A stretch of DNA of 64,000 nt from Streptomyces spiramyceticus (GCF_028807635.1 NZ_JARBAX010000001.1:695001-759000), one strand, 5' to 3'; positions 17,002 to 26,998 are shown, counted from the first letter of the stretch. A program made the numbers and translations. Notes: generated by a model not told the origin, from the sequence alone.

Positions 17002-18537
17002 GTGACCGACGCACACACCACCGGCCCGTTCATCGCGGCCATTGACCAGGGCACCACTTCCAGCCGCTGCATCGTCTTCGACACCGACGGCCGCATCGTC
17101 GCCGTCGACCAGAAGGAGCACGAGCAGATCTTCCCGAAGCCGGGCTGGGTGGAGCACAACGCCGCCGAGATCTGGACCAACGTCCAGGAAGTCGTGGACA
17201 GCGCCATCGCGAAGGCGGGCATCACCGCCGCCGACGTGAAGGCCATCGGCATCACCAACCAGCGCGAGACCACTCTGCTCTGGGACAAGAACACCGGTGA
17301 GCCCGTCCACAACGCCATCGTCTGGCAGGACACCCGCACCGACGCGCTCTGCAAGGAGCTCGGCCGCAACGTCGGCCAGGACCGCTTCCGCCGCGAGACC
17401 GGTCTGCCGCTCGCGTCGTACTTCGCAGGACCCAAGGCCCGCTGGCTGCTCGACAACGTCGAGGGCCTGCGGGAGCGCGCCGAGGCGGGCGACATCCTCT
17501 TCGGCACCATGGACTCCTGGGTCATCTGGAACCTGACGGGCGGCGTCGACGGCGGCGTCCACGTCACCGACGTCACCAACGCGTCGCGCACCATGCTGAT
17601 GAATCTGCACACCCTGGAGTGGGACGACAAGATCCTCCAGTCGATGGACGTTCCGGCGGCCATGCTGCCGGAGATCCGTTCCTCAGCCGAGGTGTACGGC
17701 GTGGCCAAGTCCGGCGCGCTGGCGGGCGTTCCGGTCGCATCCGCGCTGGGTGACCAGCAGGCGGCGCTGTTCGGCCAGACCTGCTTCGCCGAGGGCGAGG
17801 CCAAGTCGACGTACGGCACCGGCACTTTCATGCTGATGAACACCGGTCACGAGCCCGTCAACTCGTACAACGGCCTGCTGACGACCGTCGGCTACCGGAT
17901 CGGTGACCAGGCCCCCGTCTACGCCCTCGAGGGCTCGATCGCCGTCACCGGCTCGCTCGTCCAGTGGATGCGCGACCAGATGGGCCTGATCAAGAGCGCC
18001 GCCGAGATCGAGACGCTGGCCTCCTCCGTCGAGGACAACGGCGGCGCGTACTTCGTGCCCGCCTTCTCCGGCCTGTTCGCCCCGTACTGGCGCTCCGACG
18101 CCCGCGGTGTGATCGCCGGCCTCACCCGGTACGTCACCAAGGCGCACATCGCCCGTGCCGTCCTGGAGGCCACCGCCTGGCAGACCCGTGAGATCACCGA
18201 CGCCATGACCAAGGACTCCGGCGTCGAGCTGGCCGCCCTCAAGGTCGACGGCGGCATGACCTCCAACAACCTGCTGATGCAGACGCTCTCGGACTTCCTG
18301 GACGCACCGGTCGTGCGCCCCATGGTCGCCGAGACCACCTGCCTCGGCGCCGCCTACGCCGCCGGCCTGGCCGTCGGCTACTGGCCGGACACCGACGCGC
18401 TGCGCGCCAACTGGCGCCGGGCCGCCGAGTGGACACCCCACATGGACGCGGACACCCGCGACCGCGAGTACAAGAGCTGGCTCAAGGCCGTCGAGCGGAC
18501 CATGGGCTGGCTCGAAGACGACTCTGACGAGGAGTAA
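17002..18537 (+). CDS. glpK: Glycerol kinase
   Basis: ATP-dependent phosphorylation of glycerol to sn-glycerol-3-phosphate, which traps it in the cell. 511 residues, FGGY fold. Phosphate-1 motif DQGTTSSR (about 15-22), glycerol-contacting WQDTRTD, the second-domain motif [10 protein letters not shown], and the C-terminal adenosine motif [13 protein letters not shown] start at 17002 with a GGAG a few bases upstream. It is gylA of the glycerol operon; only 6 bp separate it from glpD. Confidence 0.97.
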   Translation: MTDAHTTGPFIAAIDQGTTSSRCIVFDTDGRIVAVDQKEHEQIFPKPGWVEHNAAEIWTNVQEVVDSAIAKAGITAADVKAIGITNQRETTLLWDKNTGEPVHNAIVWQDTRTDALCKELGRNVGQDRFRRETGLPLASYFAGPKARWLLDNVEGLRERAEAGDILFGTMDSWVIWNLTGGVDGGVHVTDVTNASRTMLMNLHTLEWDDKILQSMDVPAAMLPEIRSSAEVYGVAKSGALAGVPVASALGDQQAALFGQTCFAEGEAKSTYGTGTFMLMNTGHEPVNSYNGLLTTVGYRIGDQAPVYALEGSIAVTGSLVQWMRDQMGLIKSAAEIETLASSVEDNGGAYFVPAFSGLFAPYWRSDARGVIAGLTRYVTKAHIARAVLEATAWQTREITDAMTKDSGVELAALKVDGGMTSNNLLMQTLSDFLDAPVVRPMVAETTCLGAAYAAGLAVGYWPDTDALRANWRRAAEWTPHMDADTRDREYKSWLKAVERTMGWLEDDSDEE

Positions 18538-18543
18538 TCAACA

Positions 18544-20154
18544 ATGAGCACCCTGCAGAGCGTCCCGGCACTCGGGACGCACCCGGCTGACGGTTCGACT
18601 GCGAGCCGGGCCGAGACCCGGGAGCAGCTTTCCAAGGCGACGTACGACCTCCTGGTGATCGGCGGCGGCATCCTGGGCATCTCCACTGCCTGGCACGCCG
18701 CGCAGTCGGGACTGCGGGTGGCCCTGGTGGACGCCGGCGACTTCGCCGGCGCCACCTCCTCCGCCTCCTCCAAGCTGCTCCACGGCGGACTGCGCTACCT
18801 GCAGACCGGCGCGGTCAGGCTGGTCGCGGAGAACCACTTCGAGCGCCGGGCCGTGTCGCGTGACGTCGCGCCGCACCTGGCCAACCCGCTCACCTTCTAC
18901 CTGCCCGTGTACAAGGGCGGTCCGCACGGCGCGGCCAAGCTCGGTGCGGGCGTCTTCGCCTACTCGGCGCTGTCCGCCTTCGGTGACGGCGTCGGCCATG
19001 TCATCAGCGCGGCGAAGGCAGCGCGTGAGGTGCCGGAGCTCCGTACGGACAACCTCAAGGCCGTTGCGGTGTACGGCGACGACCAGATGAACGACTCGCG
19101 CATGGCGCTGATGACGGTCCGTGCGGCCGTCGCGTCCGGCGCGACCGTTCTCAACCACGCCGAGGTCACGGGCCTGCGCTTCACCAACGGCCGGGTCACC
19201 GGCGCCGAGCTCAAGGACCGCCTGGACGGTTCCGAGTTCGGTGTGACGGCACGGCTGGTCCTCAATGCCACCGGGCCGTGGGTCGACCACCTGCGCAAGC
19301 TGGAGGACCCGAACTCGGCCCCCTCCATCCGCCTCTCCAAGGGTGCGCACCTGGTCCTCAAGCGCACCGCCCCCTGGCGGGCCGCGCTGGCCACGCCGAT
19401 CGACAAGTACCGCATCACCTTCGCACTGCCGTGGGAGGACCAGCTCCTGCTGGGTACGACCGACGAGGAGTACGAGGGCGACCCGGCGGACGTCGCCGTC
19501 AACGAGAAGGACATCGCCCAGATCCTGGACGAGGCCGCCTTCTCGATCCGCGACCAGCAGCTGTCCCGTGACCTGATCACGTACTCCTTCGCGGGTCTGC
19601 GGGTGCTGCCCGGTGGGCCCGGCAAAACAGCGCAGGCCAAGCGCGAGACGGTCGTCACCGAGGGCCGCGGCGGCATGCTTTCGGTCGCGGGCGGCAAGTG
19701 GACGACGTTCCGTCACATCGGCCGCACGGTCATGAACAAGCTCGCCGCCCTGCCCGGCCATCCGCTGGGCGAGGACATGGAGCCGATCTCGCAGCTGCCG
19801 AAGAAGCTTCCGCTGCCGGGCATAGCCAACCCGAACGCGGTCGCCCACCGGCTGCTCGTCGACGGCGGTACGCCGGGCCCGCGGATGGCCGCGGATACCG
19901 CGCGGCACCTGGCCACGCACTACGGCTCGCTGTCGTTCGACATCGCGCGCCTGGCCAACGACGACCCGGCACTGGCCGAGCGCATCCACCCGGACGCGCC
20001 GGAGATCTGGGCGCAGGTCGTGTACGCCCGTGACCACGAGTGGGCGGAGACGGCGGACGACGTACTGCGCCGGCGTACGACGCTGACGATCCGGGGCCTG
20101 GCCACGGACGACGTCCGTACCAAGGTCGAGGACATCCTGGGCAAGAAGGCCTGA
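18544..20154 (+). CDS. glpD: Aerobic glycerol-3-phosphate dehydrogenase
   Basis: FAD enzyme that oxidises glycerol-3-phosphate to dihydroxyacetone phosphate and passes electrons to the quinone pool at the inner membrane face. 536 residues. The dinucleotide-binding motif VIGGGILGIS starts near residue 39, followed by SSASSKLLHGGLRYL, which is diagnostic of GlpD. The last gene of the glycerol operon, closed by a strong terminator 42 bp downstream. Confidence 0.97.
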   Translation: MSTLQSVPALGTHPADGSTASRAETREQLSKATYDLLVIGGGILGISTAWHAAQSGLRVALVDAGDFAGATSSASSKLLHGGLRYLQTGAVRLVAENHFERRAVSRDVAPHLANPLTFYLPVYKGGPHGAAKLGAGVFAYSALSAFGDGVGHVISAAKAAREVPELRTDNLKAVAVYGDDQMNDSRMALMTVRAAVASGATVLNHAEVTGLRFTNGRVTGAELKDRLDGSEFGVTARLVLNATGPWVDHLRKLEDPNSAPSIRLSKGAHLVLKRTAPWRAALATPIDKYRITFALPWEDQLLLGTTDEEYEGDPADVAVNEKDIAQILDEAAFSIRDQQLSRDLITYSFAGLRVLPGGPGKTAQAKRETVVTEGRGGMLSVAGGKWTTFRHIGRTVMNKLAALPGHPLGEDMEPISQLPKKLPLPGIANPNAVAHRLLVDGGTPGPRMAADTARHLATHYGSLSFDIARLANDDPALAERIHPDAPEIWAQVVYARDHEWAETADDVLRRRTTLTIRGLATDDVRTKVEDILGKKA

Positions 20155-20195
20155 CGGCAGTACCGGACAGCAGCATCAGCACCGGACACCAGCAC

Positions 20196-20226
20196 CGCAA
20201 CCCCCGGCAGACTGCCGGGGGTTGCG
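20196..20226 (+). terminator. Terminator of the glycerol operon
   Basis: 14-bp perfect stem (20196-20209 with 20213-20226) with a 3-nt loop, then CTGTTCCCC. It is the only strong hairpin between glpD and the next regulator gene. Confidence 0.88.
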
Positions 20227-20294
20227 CTGTTCCCCTGCGGTGGTCTCTCATAATCTGGCGCGATTGATCGGATGTCTGGATCTGGAGGACCGCC

Positions 20295-20966
20295 ATGGCC
20301 GTCACCGACGAGGCGATCGAGAAGATCAAGGAAATGATCGTCTCGGGAATCCTGCGCCCCGGCGACCGCCTCCCCAAGGAGAGCGAGCTCGCCGCCGAGC
20401 TCGGCCTCTCCCGCAATTCGCTGCGCGAGGCGGTGCGTGCCCTGTCGCTGATCCGCATTCTCGACGTACGCCAGGGCGACGGTACGTACGTCACCAGCCT
20501 CGACCCGCAGCTTCTGCTCGAGGCAATGGGCTTCGTGGTGGACTTCCACCGGGACGACACCGTGCTGGAGTTCCTCGCCGTACGCCGCATCCTGGAGCCC
20601 GCCGCCACCGCAATGGCCTGCGCCAGGATCAGTGAGGTGGAACTGGACGCGCTGAGCGCCCGGTTGGACGCCCTCGGATCACATCCGTCCGTCGAGGAGC
20701 TGGTCGCGGGCGACCTCGAATTCCACCGCACCATCGTGCGGAGCTCCGGAAACTCGGTGCTGTGCTCCCTCCTTGACGGGCTCTCCGGGCCGGCCACCCG
20801 AGCCCGTATCTGGGGCGGTCTGGCCCAGGAGGACGCGGTCGGCCGCACCCTGCACGAGCACCGGGGGATCCTCGCCGCACTGCGCGACAGGGACGCGGAG
20901 GCGGCCAGGTCGTGGGCGGCGGTGCACATCGCGAGCGTCGAACAGTGGCTGCGGTCGACGCTGTAG
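20295..20966 (+). CDS. GntR-family regulator, FadR/FCD subfamily
   Basis: 223 residues. N-terminal winged helix (about 5-70, PKESELAAELGLSRNSLREAV) and an all-helical FCD ligand domain (about 90-215) with the metal-type residues D..H in DLEFHRTIV and a later EHRGIL. The ATG follows CTGGAGGA. It stands after the glycerol terminator and upstream of parJ, so it is probably its own unit. The effector is unknown; FCD proteins commonly sense carboxylic acids. Confidence 0.92.
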   Translation: MAVTDEAIEKIKEMIVSGILRPGDRLPKESELAAELGLSRNSLREAVRALSLIRILDVRQGDGTYVTSLDPQLLLEAMGFVVDFHRDDTVLEFLAVRRILEPAATAMACARISEVELDALSARLDALGSHPSVEELVAGDLEFHRTIVRSSGNSVLCSLLDGLSGPATRARIWGGLAQEDAVGRTLHEHRGILAALRDRDAEAARSWAAVHIASVEQWLRSTL

Positions 20967-21147
20967 GGCGTCGGGCGGCAGGTGGTCGGGTCTCTGCCCG
21001 TGTCGCTCCGGCTCGCTCCGCCGGGCGCATCTCGAATGAATCGGCGGTCGCAGGGCACGCTTCCCGCGTGCGCATCCGGCGTCACCGCATGTGGTGGAAG
21101 CCTTAAGGTTGGTGCGTGTACAAGGGAACTTCGAAAGGGGGCACTGG

Positions 21148-22161
21148 GTGATCGAGCTCGAGGGGGTTCCCGAGCTGATCGACCCGGTCATGGTGGCCGC
21201 GTTCGAGGGCTGGAACGACGCCGGTGACGCCGCCTCCACCGCGGTCGCGCATCTCGACCGGGAGTGGAAGGGCGAGGTCTTCGCCGCGCTCGACGCCGAG
21301 GACTACTACGACTTCCAGGTCAACCGGCCCACGGTGTTCCTGGACGGCGGAGTCCGCAAGATCACCTGGCCCACCACGCGGCTTTCCGTGGTGCGGATCG
21401 GCGGCGACAAGCCCCGTGACCTCGTACTGGTCCGCGGAATCGAGCCGTCCATGCGCTGGCGCTCGTACTGCAACGAGATCCTCGGCTTCGCCCATGAGCT
21501 GGGCGTCGAGATGATCGTCATCCTGGGCGCACTGCTCGGCGACACCCCGCACACCCGGCCCGTGCCGGTCAGCGGTGTGACGTCGGACCCGGACCTGGCG
21601 CGGACCATGGATCTGGAGGAGACCAGGTACGAAGGCCCGACGGGCATCGTCGGGATCCTTCAGGAGGCCTGCACGCACGCGGGCGTACCGGCGGTGAGCC
21701 TGTGGGCCGCCGTGCCGCACTACGTCTCGCAGCCGCCGAACCCCAAGGCGACGCTCGCGCTCCTCAACCGCCTCGAAGACCTCATCGGTCTGCGGATCCC
21801 GCTGGGGGAGCTGCCGGAGGACGCCCGGGCCTGGCAGGTCGGCGTGGACCAACTGGCCGCGGAGGACAGCGAGGTGGCGGAGTACGTGCAGTCGCTGGAG
21901 GAGGCACGGGACACCGCGGAGCTTCCGGAGGCGTCGGGCGAGGCCATCGCGCGCGAGTTCGAGCGGTATCTGCGCAGGCGCGACGGCGGCCCTGGCACGG
22001 GACCCGGTACCGGTCCCGGGCATGCCACGGACGGCGGCGAGGGCAGCGGTTCGTACCTTCGCGACACGTCGGGCGGCCGTACGCGGCCCCCGAAGCCGCC
22101 CAGGTCGGAGCCCGAGCCCCCGGAGGGCGCGGACGGGACGGAAGACTCCCCGGACGAGTAG
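21148..22161 (+). CDS. parJ: PAC2-family protein ParJ, modulator of ParA
   Basis: 337 residues. A PAC2 (proteasome-assembly-chaperone-like) domain occupies about residues 1-215 (PVMVAAFEGWNDAGDAASTAV, VILGALLGDTPHTRP); the last 70 residues are Gly/Pro/Glu-rich and probably disordered. The GTG at 21148 is chosen over upstream starts because AAAGGGGG precedes it at 6 nt and the homologous proteins begin at IELEGVPELID. S. coelicolor SCO1662 at this syntenic position is ParJ, described as regulating ParA polymerisation and sporulation septation (established). Followed by a strong terminator. Confidence 0.88.
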   Translation: MIELEGVPELIDPVMVAAFEGWNDAGDAASTAVAHLDREWKGEVFAALDAEDYYDFQVNRPTVFLDGGVRKITWPTTRLSVVRIGGDKPRDLVLVRGIEPSMRWRSYCNEILGFAHELGVEMIVILGALLGDTPHTRPVPVSGVTSDPDLARTMDLEETRYEGPTGIVGILQEACTHAGVPAVSLWAAVPHYVSQPPNPKATLALLNRLEDLIGLRIPLGELPEDARAWQVGVDQLAAEDSEVAEYVQSLEEARDTAELPEASGEAIAREFERYLRRRDGGPGTGPGTGPGHATDGGEGSGSYLRDTSGGRTRPPKPPRSEPEPPEGADGTEDSPDE

Positions 22162-22181
22162 CGCGGGAACAGCAGCAGGGA

Positions 22182-22211
22182 GCGGGGCGGTGCCATCGGG
22201 CGCCGCCCCGC
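22182..22211 (+). terminator. Terminator of parJ
   Basis: 13-bp stem with one wobble (22182-22194 with 22199-22211) and loop ATCG, 20 bp after the parJ stop. Confidence 0.85.
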
Positions 22212-22492
22212 AGTTGTGGGATGCCCCGGATTTCCCCGCTTGACCTCGCGTCCACCTGGGCGTTATATGGACATATACGTCGTAAACATAGGGCGTAAGG
22301 ATACCTTCGCCGGCAACGGATCGAAGGCCGCGTGAGATAACGGCAGGCACCACGTCCCCGCCCTGGCAGCGCGTACCCTTCTCCTCCGCCGTCATCAGCC
22401 GCGAGGCGCGCCGGGCGGCGCGGCGCGTCCTCGCTTCAGGCTGGCGGTGCTTCAGGCTGGCGGTGAGGCGTTGAGTACCTTCACGGCGCAGT

Positions 22493-22525
22493 GGGCGCCG
22501 GGCCGAAGGAGCCCGCCCGGCGCCC
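22493..22525 (-). terminator. Terminator of the GH31 glycosidase gene
   Basis: 11-bp perfect GC stem (22493-22503 with 22515-22525) and an 11-nt loop, 17 bp beyond the stop on the minus strand. No T-run, as is common in Streptomyces. Confidence 0.75.
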
Positions 22526-22541
22526 GCCTTGCCTGGTCCTG

Positions 22542-25500
22542 TCAGGCGCAGGTGAAGCGCGCCGCCGCCCAGTCCCCGTGGTCCCCGCTCTTGGACCCGT
22601 TGGTGTCGGTGACCTTCAGGCGCACATGCCTCGCACCCTCCAGTTTCACGTCCACCGGTACGGTCGCCGACGCTCCCGTCACCTTGGGCGAGGTCCACAG
22701 CACCTTGCCGTCCGCCTCGACCGAGAACGCCACCTCCCCGTAGCCGTTGATCTCATCGTCGATTCCGACGTCGGCAGTGAAGGCGGTACAGCGCCCGCCG
22801 GTGTAGACCTCGATGTCGGAGTCGGCGTGCGCGCCGATGCCCTTCTCGTAGGTCTTGCCCGCCAGGGTGAGGGTGTGCCCGTCGGCCGCCCCCGACTCGC
22901 CGTTGCTGCGGTCCCGTTCGGCCGGACCGTATCCGTTGGTGGCCTTCAGCCAGACCATGTCGCTCGCCCAGGTGTCGGCCAACGGCGGCTCCGGCATGAC
23001 GCCGACGCCGAAGCGCTGTACGGCCGTACGGTCCTGGCCCGCCGCCCGGTGCCTGACGGTCGCAGTCAGCGTCGTCTCGCCCGCCTTCGCGCTCTTCGCC
23101 GGGGTCACACCGACCTCGACCCGCCGCGTCGTACCCGCCGCGACCCGCCCGACCGGCTCTGCGGGAGTGACCTGCCAGCCCTCCGGCGCGTCCAGCGAGA
23201 CCTCGACGCCCGTGGCGTCCTTGCTGCCCGCCGTGACGTCGACCGCCACCTTGCCCGCCGTGCCCGCGCCGAGCTCCTGCCCGGCGGGTACGGAGAGGGT
23301 GGCCGAAGCGCCGGGTACAGCGCCTCCGACCGCACTGGTGTCCTGAAGTTCGAGCTCGAAGGCACTGTCCGTGGCGCGCGGCGCGGTCTTGACCTTCACC
23401 ACACCGCCGCGGTCGTCCCGGTCGTACCACCAGCCCTGTACGGCAGCCTCGTACGCCGCCTTCGAGGAAAGGCGGGGCAGTACGCGGCCTTCCAGCTCCA
23501 CCCCGCTCGGCGCGTCACCGGTGTGCACGGCGAAGTGGTACGGGCGCTTGCTCTGCTTGCCCGCGAAGTCGCCCATGCTCGCGCCGATCCGTACCGTCAC
23601 ATCGCCCGCGCCCCTGCCCGGCGCCTCGACGTCGGCGCGCTGAGTGGCGTACTTCCCCGCACGGTGCTGCCGGGTGACGCCGTCGTCCTCGTACAGCGTG
23701 AAGGACGACTTCCCCTGCGGGTAGATGTCCCAGGCGAGCGGCGAGGAGGCGGTGCGGTCGGCGTACGACCTGATGCCCGGCCACATGGGGATGTTCGCCC
23801 CGGCCTTGACGAAGAGGGGCAGGGTGTCGAGGGGCGCGCTGTAGCCGTCGACGGTGGTCGGGCCCTCGTACGTACGGCCGCTCCAGTAGTCGATCCACGT
23901 GCCCTTCGGCAGGTAGATGCCGTCGCGCACAGTCGTGTCCTTGTACACGGGCGCGACGAGGAAGTGCTCGCCGCTCAGAAACTCGTACTTGGCCGCGTCC
24001 GTGCCGGCTCGCGGGTCGTCCGGGTATTCCAGTACGAGGGGGCGGACGGGGCCGACGCCGGTCTTCGTCGCCTCGTGCGCGTACGAGTAGAGGTAGGGCA
24101 GCAGCGACTCCTTGAGCTTGAGGTAGTCGCGGTTGATGGAGGTGTACGGCTCGCCGTAGCGGAAGGGCTGCTTGTCGTTCGCCGCCCAGCCGTCCATCGT
24201 CATCGTCGTCCCGAGGAACATCTTCCACTGGAGGTCTCGGGCGTACGTCTTGGCGCTGCCGCCGAAGATGCCGTCCACGTCGCCCGTCGTATAGGCGAGC
24301 CCCGACATCGTCGCGCCCGCGTACGTCGGAATCTGCCAGCGGATGTACTCCCACGATCCCGACTGGTCGCCGGACCACTGCACTCCGCAGCGCTGTGCGC
24401 CCGACCAGCTCTCCGGAGCCCAGGTGAAGCCGCGGGCGTCGCTGTTCGCCTCGATGCCGCTGTACGCGTCCTTGCAGCCGTCGAGCGCGAACTTGTAGCC
24501 CTCGCCGACCCAGGCGACATCGAGCTTGGCGACGCGCTGGCCCGCCTTGACCTGGTCGGCGAGTTTGGCGATGCCGTCCTCGGTCCACAGGCCCAGCTGC
24601 ATCTTGCGGTCCTGGAGGCCCTTGGCGGTCTCGGCGAGGTCCTCGTAGCCGCAGCCGTAGCCGTCGTTGACGAGCATCCAGCCGTTCGGCATGTCGTTCT
24701 CGACGTAGCCGTCGGCGACCTTGAGAGCGTCCAGGGTGTGCCGCTCGCCGCGGTTGGCGTTGTGGAGATAGCAGTCCGCGTCGCCGATTTCGAGCCCGTA
24801 AATGGGCGGCAGGAACGGCTTTCCGGTCAGCTTGGTGTACTGGCCGATGACGTCTTTGGCGCCCTGGCCCGCGAAGTAGTAGGCGTCGAAGCGCTGTTCC
24901 TTCGCGGAGGCGGTCACGGGCTCGTTGAAGGCGTACGTGTTGGGGGCGTACGTATTGCGGTAGACGCCGTATCCCGCCGAAGAGAGGTAGAAGGGAACGG
25001 AGTTGGGGTGGCCGCCGTCGTTCCAGTTGTAGTCGACGCCGACTTCTACGGTCTTGCCGCGGTGCGAGGTGTTGCCGCGGCCGTTCTGCATCCCGGCCCC
25101 GTAGAACTGCTCGTTCGCGCCGCGCGCCAGGGTCTGGGTGGTCTTGTCGCCGTTCCAGGTCAGCCCCTTGGACTCGGCCCAGATCTGCCGGCCGTCCGCC
25201 CCGAACAGCGCGAAGCGCAGCGGCGCCTTGTACGCGCGCAGGGTGACCTCGGACGTGCTGAGTTCGTAGCGGTCGCCCCGGTCGCGCCAGCGGGTCTCGG
25301 GCGGGGCGCCCTGCGGCAGGACGATGTCCTTGCCGGTGGGGTCGGTGAACTTGCCGTCGGGGGCGAGTTCGATGCGGAAGGTCTCGGTGGACACGAAGCT
25401 GACGCGGGCCTCGGCCCGGCCCGCCGTCAGGTGGTAGACGGGCCCTTCGGCGGAGAACCCGGTGAGGTCGCCGACGGTGACGTCGGGCGGTTCGGCCTGT

Positions 25501-25583
25501 GCGCTTCCCGGTCCCGCGAACGCTGCCGCCAGACCGAGCAGGGCGCCGACCACCGCCACTCTGATGCGTATTAGTGATTGCAT
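22542..25583 (-). CDS. Secreted GH31-family alpha-glycosidase with C-terminal NPCBM domain
   Basis: 1,013 residues. Signal peptide ending AQA (residues 1-29); N-terminal beta domain; a (beta/alpha)8 GH31 catalytic domain with likely nucleophile Asp in AKLDVAWVGEG (about 355) and acid/base Asp in WSGDQSG (about 405); beta-sandwich domains; an NEW3-type region; and a C-terminal NPCBM-like carbohydrate-binding module (about 860-1013). GH31 enzymes cleave alpha-glucosides, alpha-xylosides or alpha-galactosides; the exact specificity is not readable. The ATG has no Shine-Dalgarno, and TAAATA lies 6 nt before it, so the mRNA may be leaderless. The first codons include rare CTA, ATA and AGA. Confidence 0.92.
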   Translation of the reverse strand: MQSLIRIRVAVVGALLGLAAAFAGPGSAQAEPPDVTVGDLTGFSAEGPVYHLTAGRAEARVSFVSTETFRIELAPDGKFTDPTGKDIVLPQGAPPETRWRDRGDRYELSTSEVTLRAYKAPLRFALFGADGRQIWAESKGLTWNGDKTTQTLARGANEQFYGAGMQNGRGNTSHRGKTVEVGVDYNWNDGGHPNSVPFYLSSAGYGVYRNTYAPNTYAFNEPVTASAKEQRFDAYYFAGQGAKDVIGQYTKLTGKPFLPPIYGLEIGDADCYLHNANRGERHTLDALKVADGYVENDMPNGWMLVNDGYGCGYEDLAETAKGLQDRKMQLGLWTEDGIAKLADQVKAGQRVAKLDVAWVGEGYKFALDGCKDAYSGIEANSDARGFTWAPESWSGAQRCGVQWSGDQSGSWEYIRWQIPTYAGATMSGLAYTTGDVDGIFGGSAKTYARDLQWKMFLGTTMTMDGWAANDKQPFRYGEPYTSINRDYLKLKESLLPYLYSYAHEATKTGVGPVRPLVLEYPDDPRAGTDAAKYEFLSGEHFLVAPVYKDTTVRDGIYLPKGTWIDYWSGRTYEGPTTVDGYSAPLDTLPLFVKAGANIPMWPGIRSYADRTASSPLAWDIYPQGKSSFTLYEDDGVTRQHRAGKYATQRADVEAPGRGAGDVTVRIGASMGDFAGKQSKRPYHFAVHTGDAPSGVELEGRVLPRLSSKAAYEAAVQGWWYDRDDRGGVVKVKTAPRATDSAFELELQDTSAVGGAVPGASATLSVPAGQELGAGTAGKVAVDVTAGSKDATGVEVSLDAPEGWQVTPAEPVGRVAAGTTRRVEVGVTPAKSAKAGETTLTATVRHRAAGQDRTAVQRFGVGVMPEPPLADTWASDMVWLKATNGYGPAERDRSNGESGAADGHTLTLAGKTYEKGIGAHADSDIEVYTGGRCTAFTADVGIDDEINGYGEVAFSVEADGKVLWTSPKVTGASATVPVDVKLEGARHVRLKVTDTNGSKSGDHGDWAAARFTCA

Positions 25584-25589
25584 AGAGCG

Positions 25590-25619
25590 TATTTAGCGCA
25601 GAATCGAGCACGTAGCCAA
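25590..25619 (-). promoter_or_regulatory. Probable promoter of the GH31 gene giving a leaderless transcript
   Basis: On the minus strand, TTGGCT (25614-25619), an 18-bp spacer, then TAAATA (25590-25595), and 6 nt later the ATG at 25583. This spacing places the transcription start on the A of the start codon. Inference from spacing and the missing Shine-Dalgarno. Confidence 0.55.
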
Positions 25620-25632
25620 GGACAAAACGGAA

Positions 25633-25669
25633 CCGCCCCTGAACCTCTCCGCGAGAGGTTCAGGGGCGG
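25633..25669 (-). terminator. Terminator of the mshC transcript
   Basis: 17-bp perfect stem (25633-25649 with 25653-25669), 3-nt loop, followed on the minus strand by TTCCGTTTTG. It lies 17 bp past the mshC stop and insulates it from the GH31 promoter. Confidence 0.93.
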
Positions 25670-25685
25670 CTGGGGCCGGAAGCGG

Positions 25686-26915
25686 TTACAGAGCCACGCC
25701 GAGCAGTGCGTCGACGGCGCGCGACACCACGCCGGGCGCCCCCTCGTCCGCACCGCCCTCGGACTCCTGACGTGCGGCCCAGCGGTCCACGGCGAGGAGC
25801 GCCGCAGGGGCGTCGAGGTCGCGGGAGAGCGCCTCGCGGATCTCGTCGACGAGGGCGTCGGCGGAAGGTCCGTCGGGGCGGGAGACGGCCGCGCGCCAGC
25901 GGCCGAGCCGCTCCAGGGCGTCTTCGAGCACCTGGTCGGTCCACTCCCAGTCGGCCCGGTAGTGGTGCGCGAGGAGCGACAGCCGGATCGCGGCCGGGTC
26001 CACGCCGTCGCGGCGCAGCTTCGAGACGAAGACCAGGTTGCCCTTGGACTTCGACATCTTCTGGCCGTTCAGGGCGACCATTCCGGCGTGTACGTACGCC
26101 TTGGCGAACGGGTACTCGCCGGTCAGCGCCTGGGCGTGCGAGGCGCCCATCTCGTGGTGCGGGAAGGCGAGATCGGACCCGCCGCCCTGTACGTCGAAGC
26201 CCATCCCCAGGTGGTCCAGGGCGATGGCCACGCACTCAATGTGCCAGCCGGGCCGGCCGTGCCCCAGCGAGGCACCGTCCCAGCTCGGCTCGCCCTCACG
26301 GGCGGACATCCAGAGCATCGGGTCCAGCGGGTTCTTCTTGCCGGGCCGCTCGGGGTCGCCGCCGCGTTCGGCGGACAGCAGCCGCATGGCCTCGGCGTCG
26401 AGGTTCGACACCTCGCCGAAGTGCGGGTCGGACTCGACGGAGAAGTACGTGTCCCCTTCAAGCTCGTACGCGGCACCGGCGTCCCGCAGCCGCTCGATGA
26501 GCGGCACAATGCCCGGTATTGCCTCGACGGCGCCGATGTAGTGCTGCGGCGGGAGGATCCGCAGGGCGGTCATGTCCTCGCGGAACAGCGCGGTTTCGCG
26601 CTCCGCGAGCTCGGTCCAGTCGTGTCCGTCGCGGATCGCCCGCTCCAGGAGCGGATCATCGACGTCCGTCACGTTCTGGACGTAATGAACCTGCCGCTTG
26701 GTGTCGAGCCACACGCGCTGCACGAGGTCGAACGCGTTGTAGGTGGCCGCGTGACCGATGTGCGTCGCGTCGTACGGCGTAATGCCGCACACGTAGATAC
26801 GGGCGACAGGACCGGGGTCGAGGGTAATCAACCCACTGGTCGCGGTGTCGTGGATCTGGAGGTCGCGGCCCTTGCCAGGCAGGGCGGGGACCTCAGAAGC
26901 GGGCCAGGCATGCAT
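25686..26915 (-). CDS. mshC: Mycothiol biosynthesis Cys:GlcN-Ins ligase
   Basis: ATP-dependent ligation of cysteine to GlcN-inositol, the penultimate step of mycothiol synthesis. 409 residues, derived from cysteinyl-tRNA synthetase: HIGH-like THIGHA, KMSKS motif KMSKSKGN, zinc ligands in [18 protein letters not shown] and HHE. It lacks the tRNA-binding tail of CysS, which separates the two. The ATG at 26915 gives the usual family length. It is followed by a terminator and preceded by the SCO1664-type module, 83 bp away, in the same direction. Confidence 0.97.
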   Translation of the reverse strand: MHAWPASEVPALPGKGRDLQIHDTATSGLITLDPGPVARIYVCGITPYDATHIGHAATYNAFDLVQRVWLDTKRQVHYVQNVTDVDDPLLERAIRDGHDWTELAERETALFREDMTALRILPPQHYIGAVEAIPGIVPLIERLRDAGAAYELEGDTYFSVESDPHFGEVSNLDAEAMRLLSAERGGDPERPGKKNPLDPMLWMSAREGEPSWDGASLGHGRPGWHIECVAIALDHLGMGFDVQGGGSDLAFPHHEMGASHAQALTGEYPFAKAYVHAGMVALNGQKMSKSKGNLVFVSKLRRDGVDPAAIRLSLLAHHYRADWEWTDQVLEDALERLGRWRAAVSRPDGPSADALVDEIREALSRDLDAPAALLAVDRWAARQESEGGADEGAPGVVSRAVDALLGVAL

Positions 26916-26998
26916 GCCTTGAGCGTAACCGGACGCACGTTCCGGATACGAACCGGATACGGAATCGTGGCCGGTTAGGCCCTCTTGCGCGTGGCCGC

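Larger units (their letters stand above)
22162..22541. other. 380-bp gap between parJ and the GH31 gene (convergent)
   Basis: No gene seen. It holds the two terminators, an unusually AT-rich stretch (about 22261-22310) with the perfect dyad TATATG-GA-CATATA (22264-22277) running into ATACGTCGTAA (22275-22285), and two exact tandem 16-nt units GCTTCAGGCTGGCGGT (22433-22448, 22449-22464). Confidence 0.6.

Noticed and set aside
22491..25574. A 1,027-codon open frame opposite the GH31 gene
   Set aside because: Antisense shadow of a protein with a signal peptide and intact catalytic motifs; no ribosome-binding site or recognisable domain.
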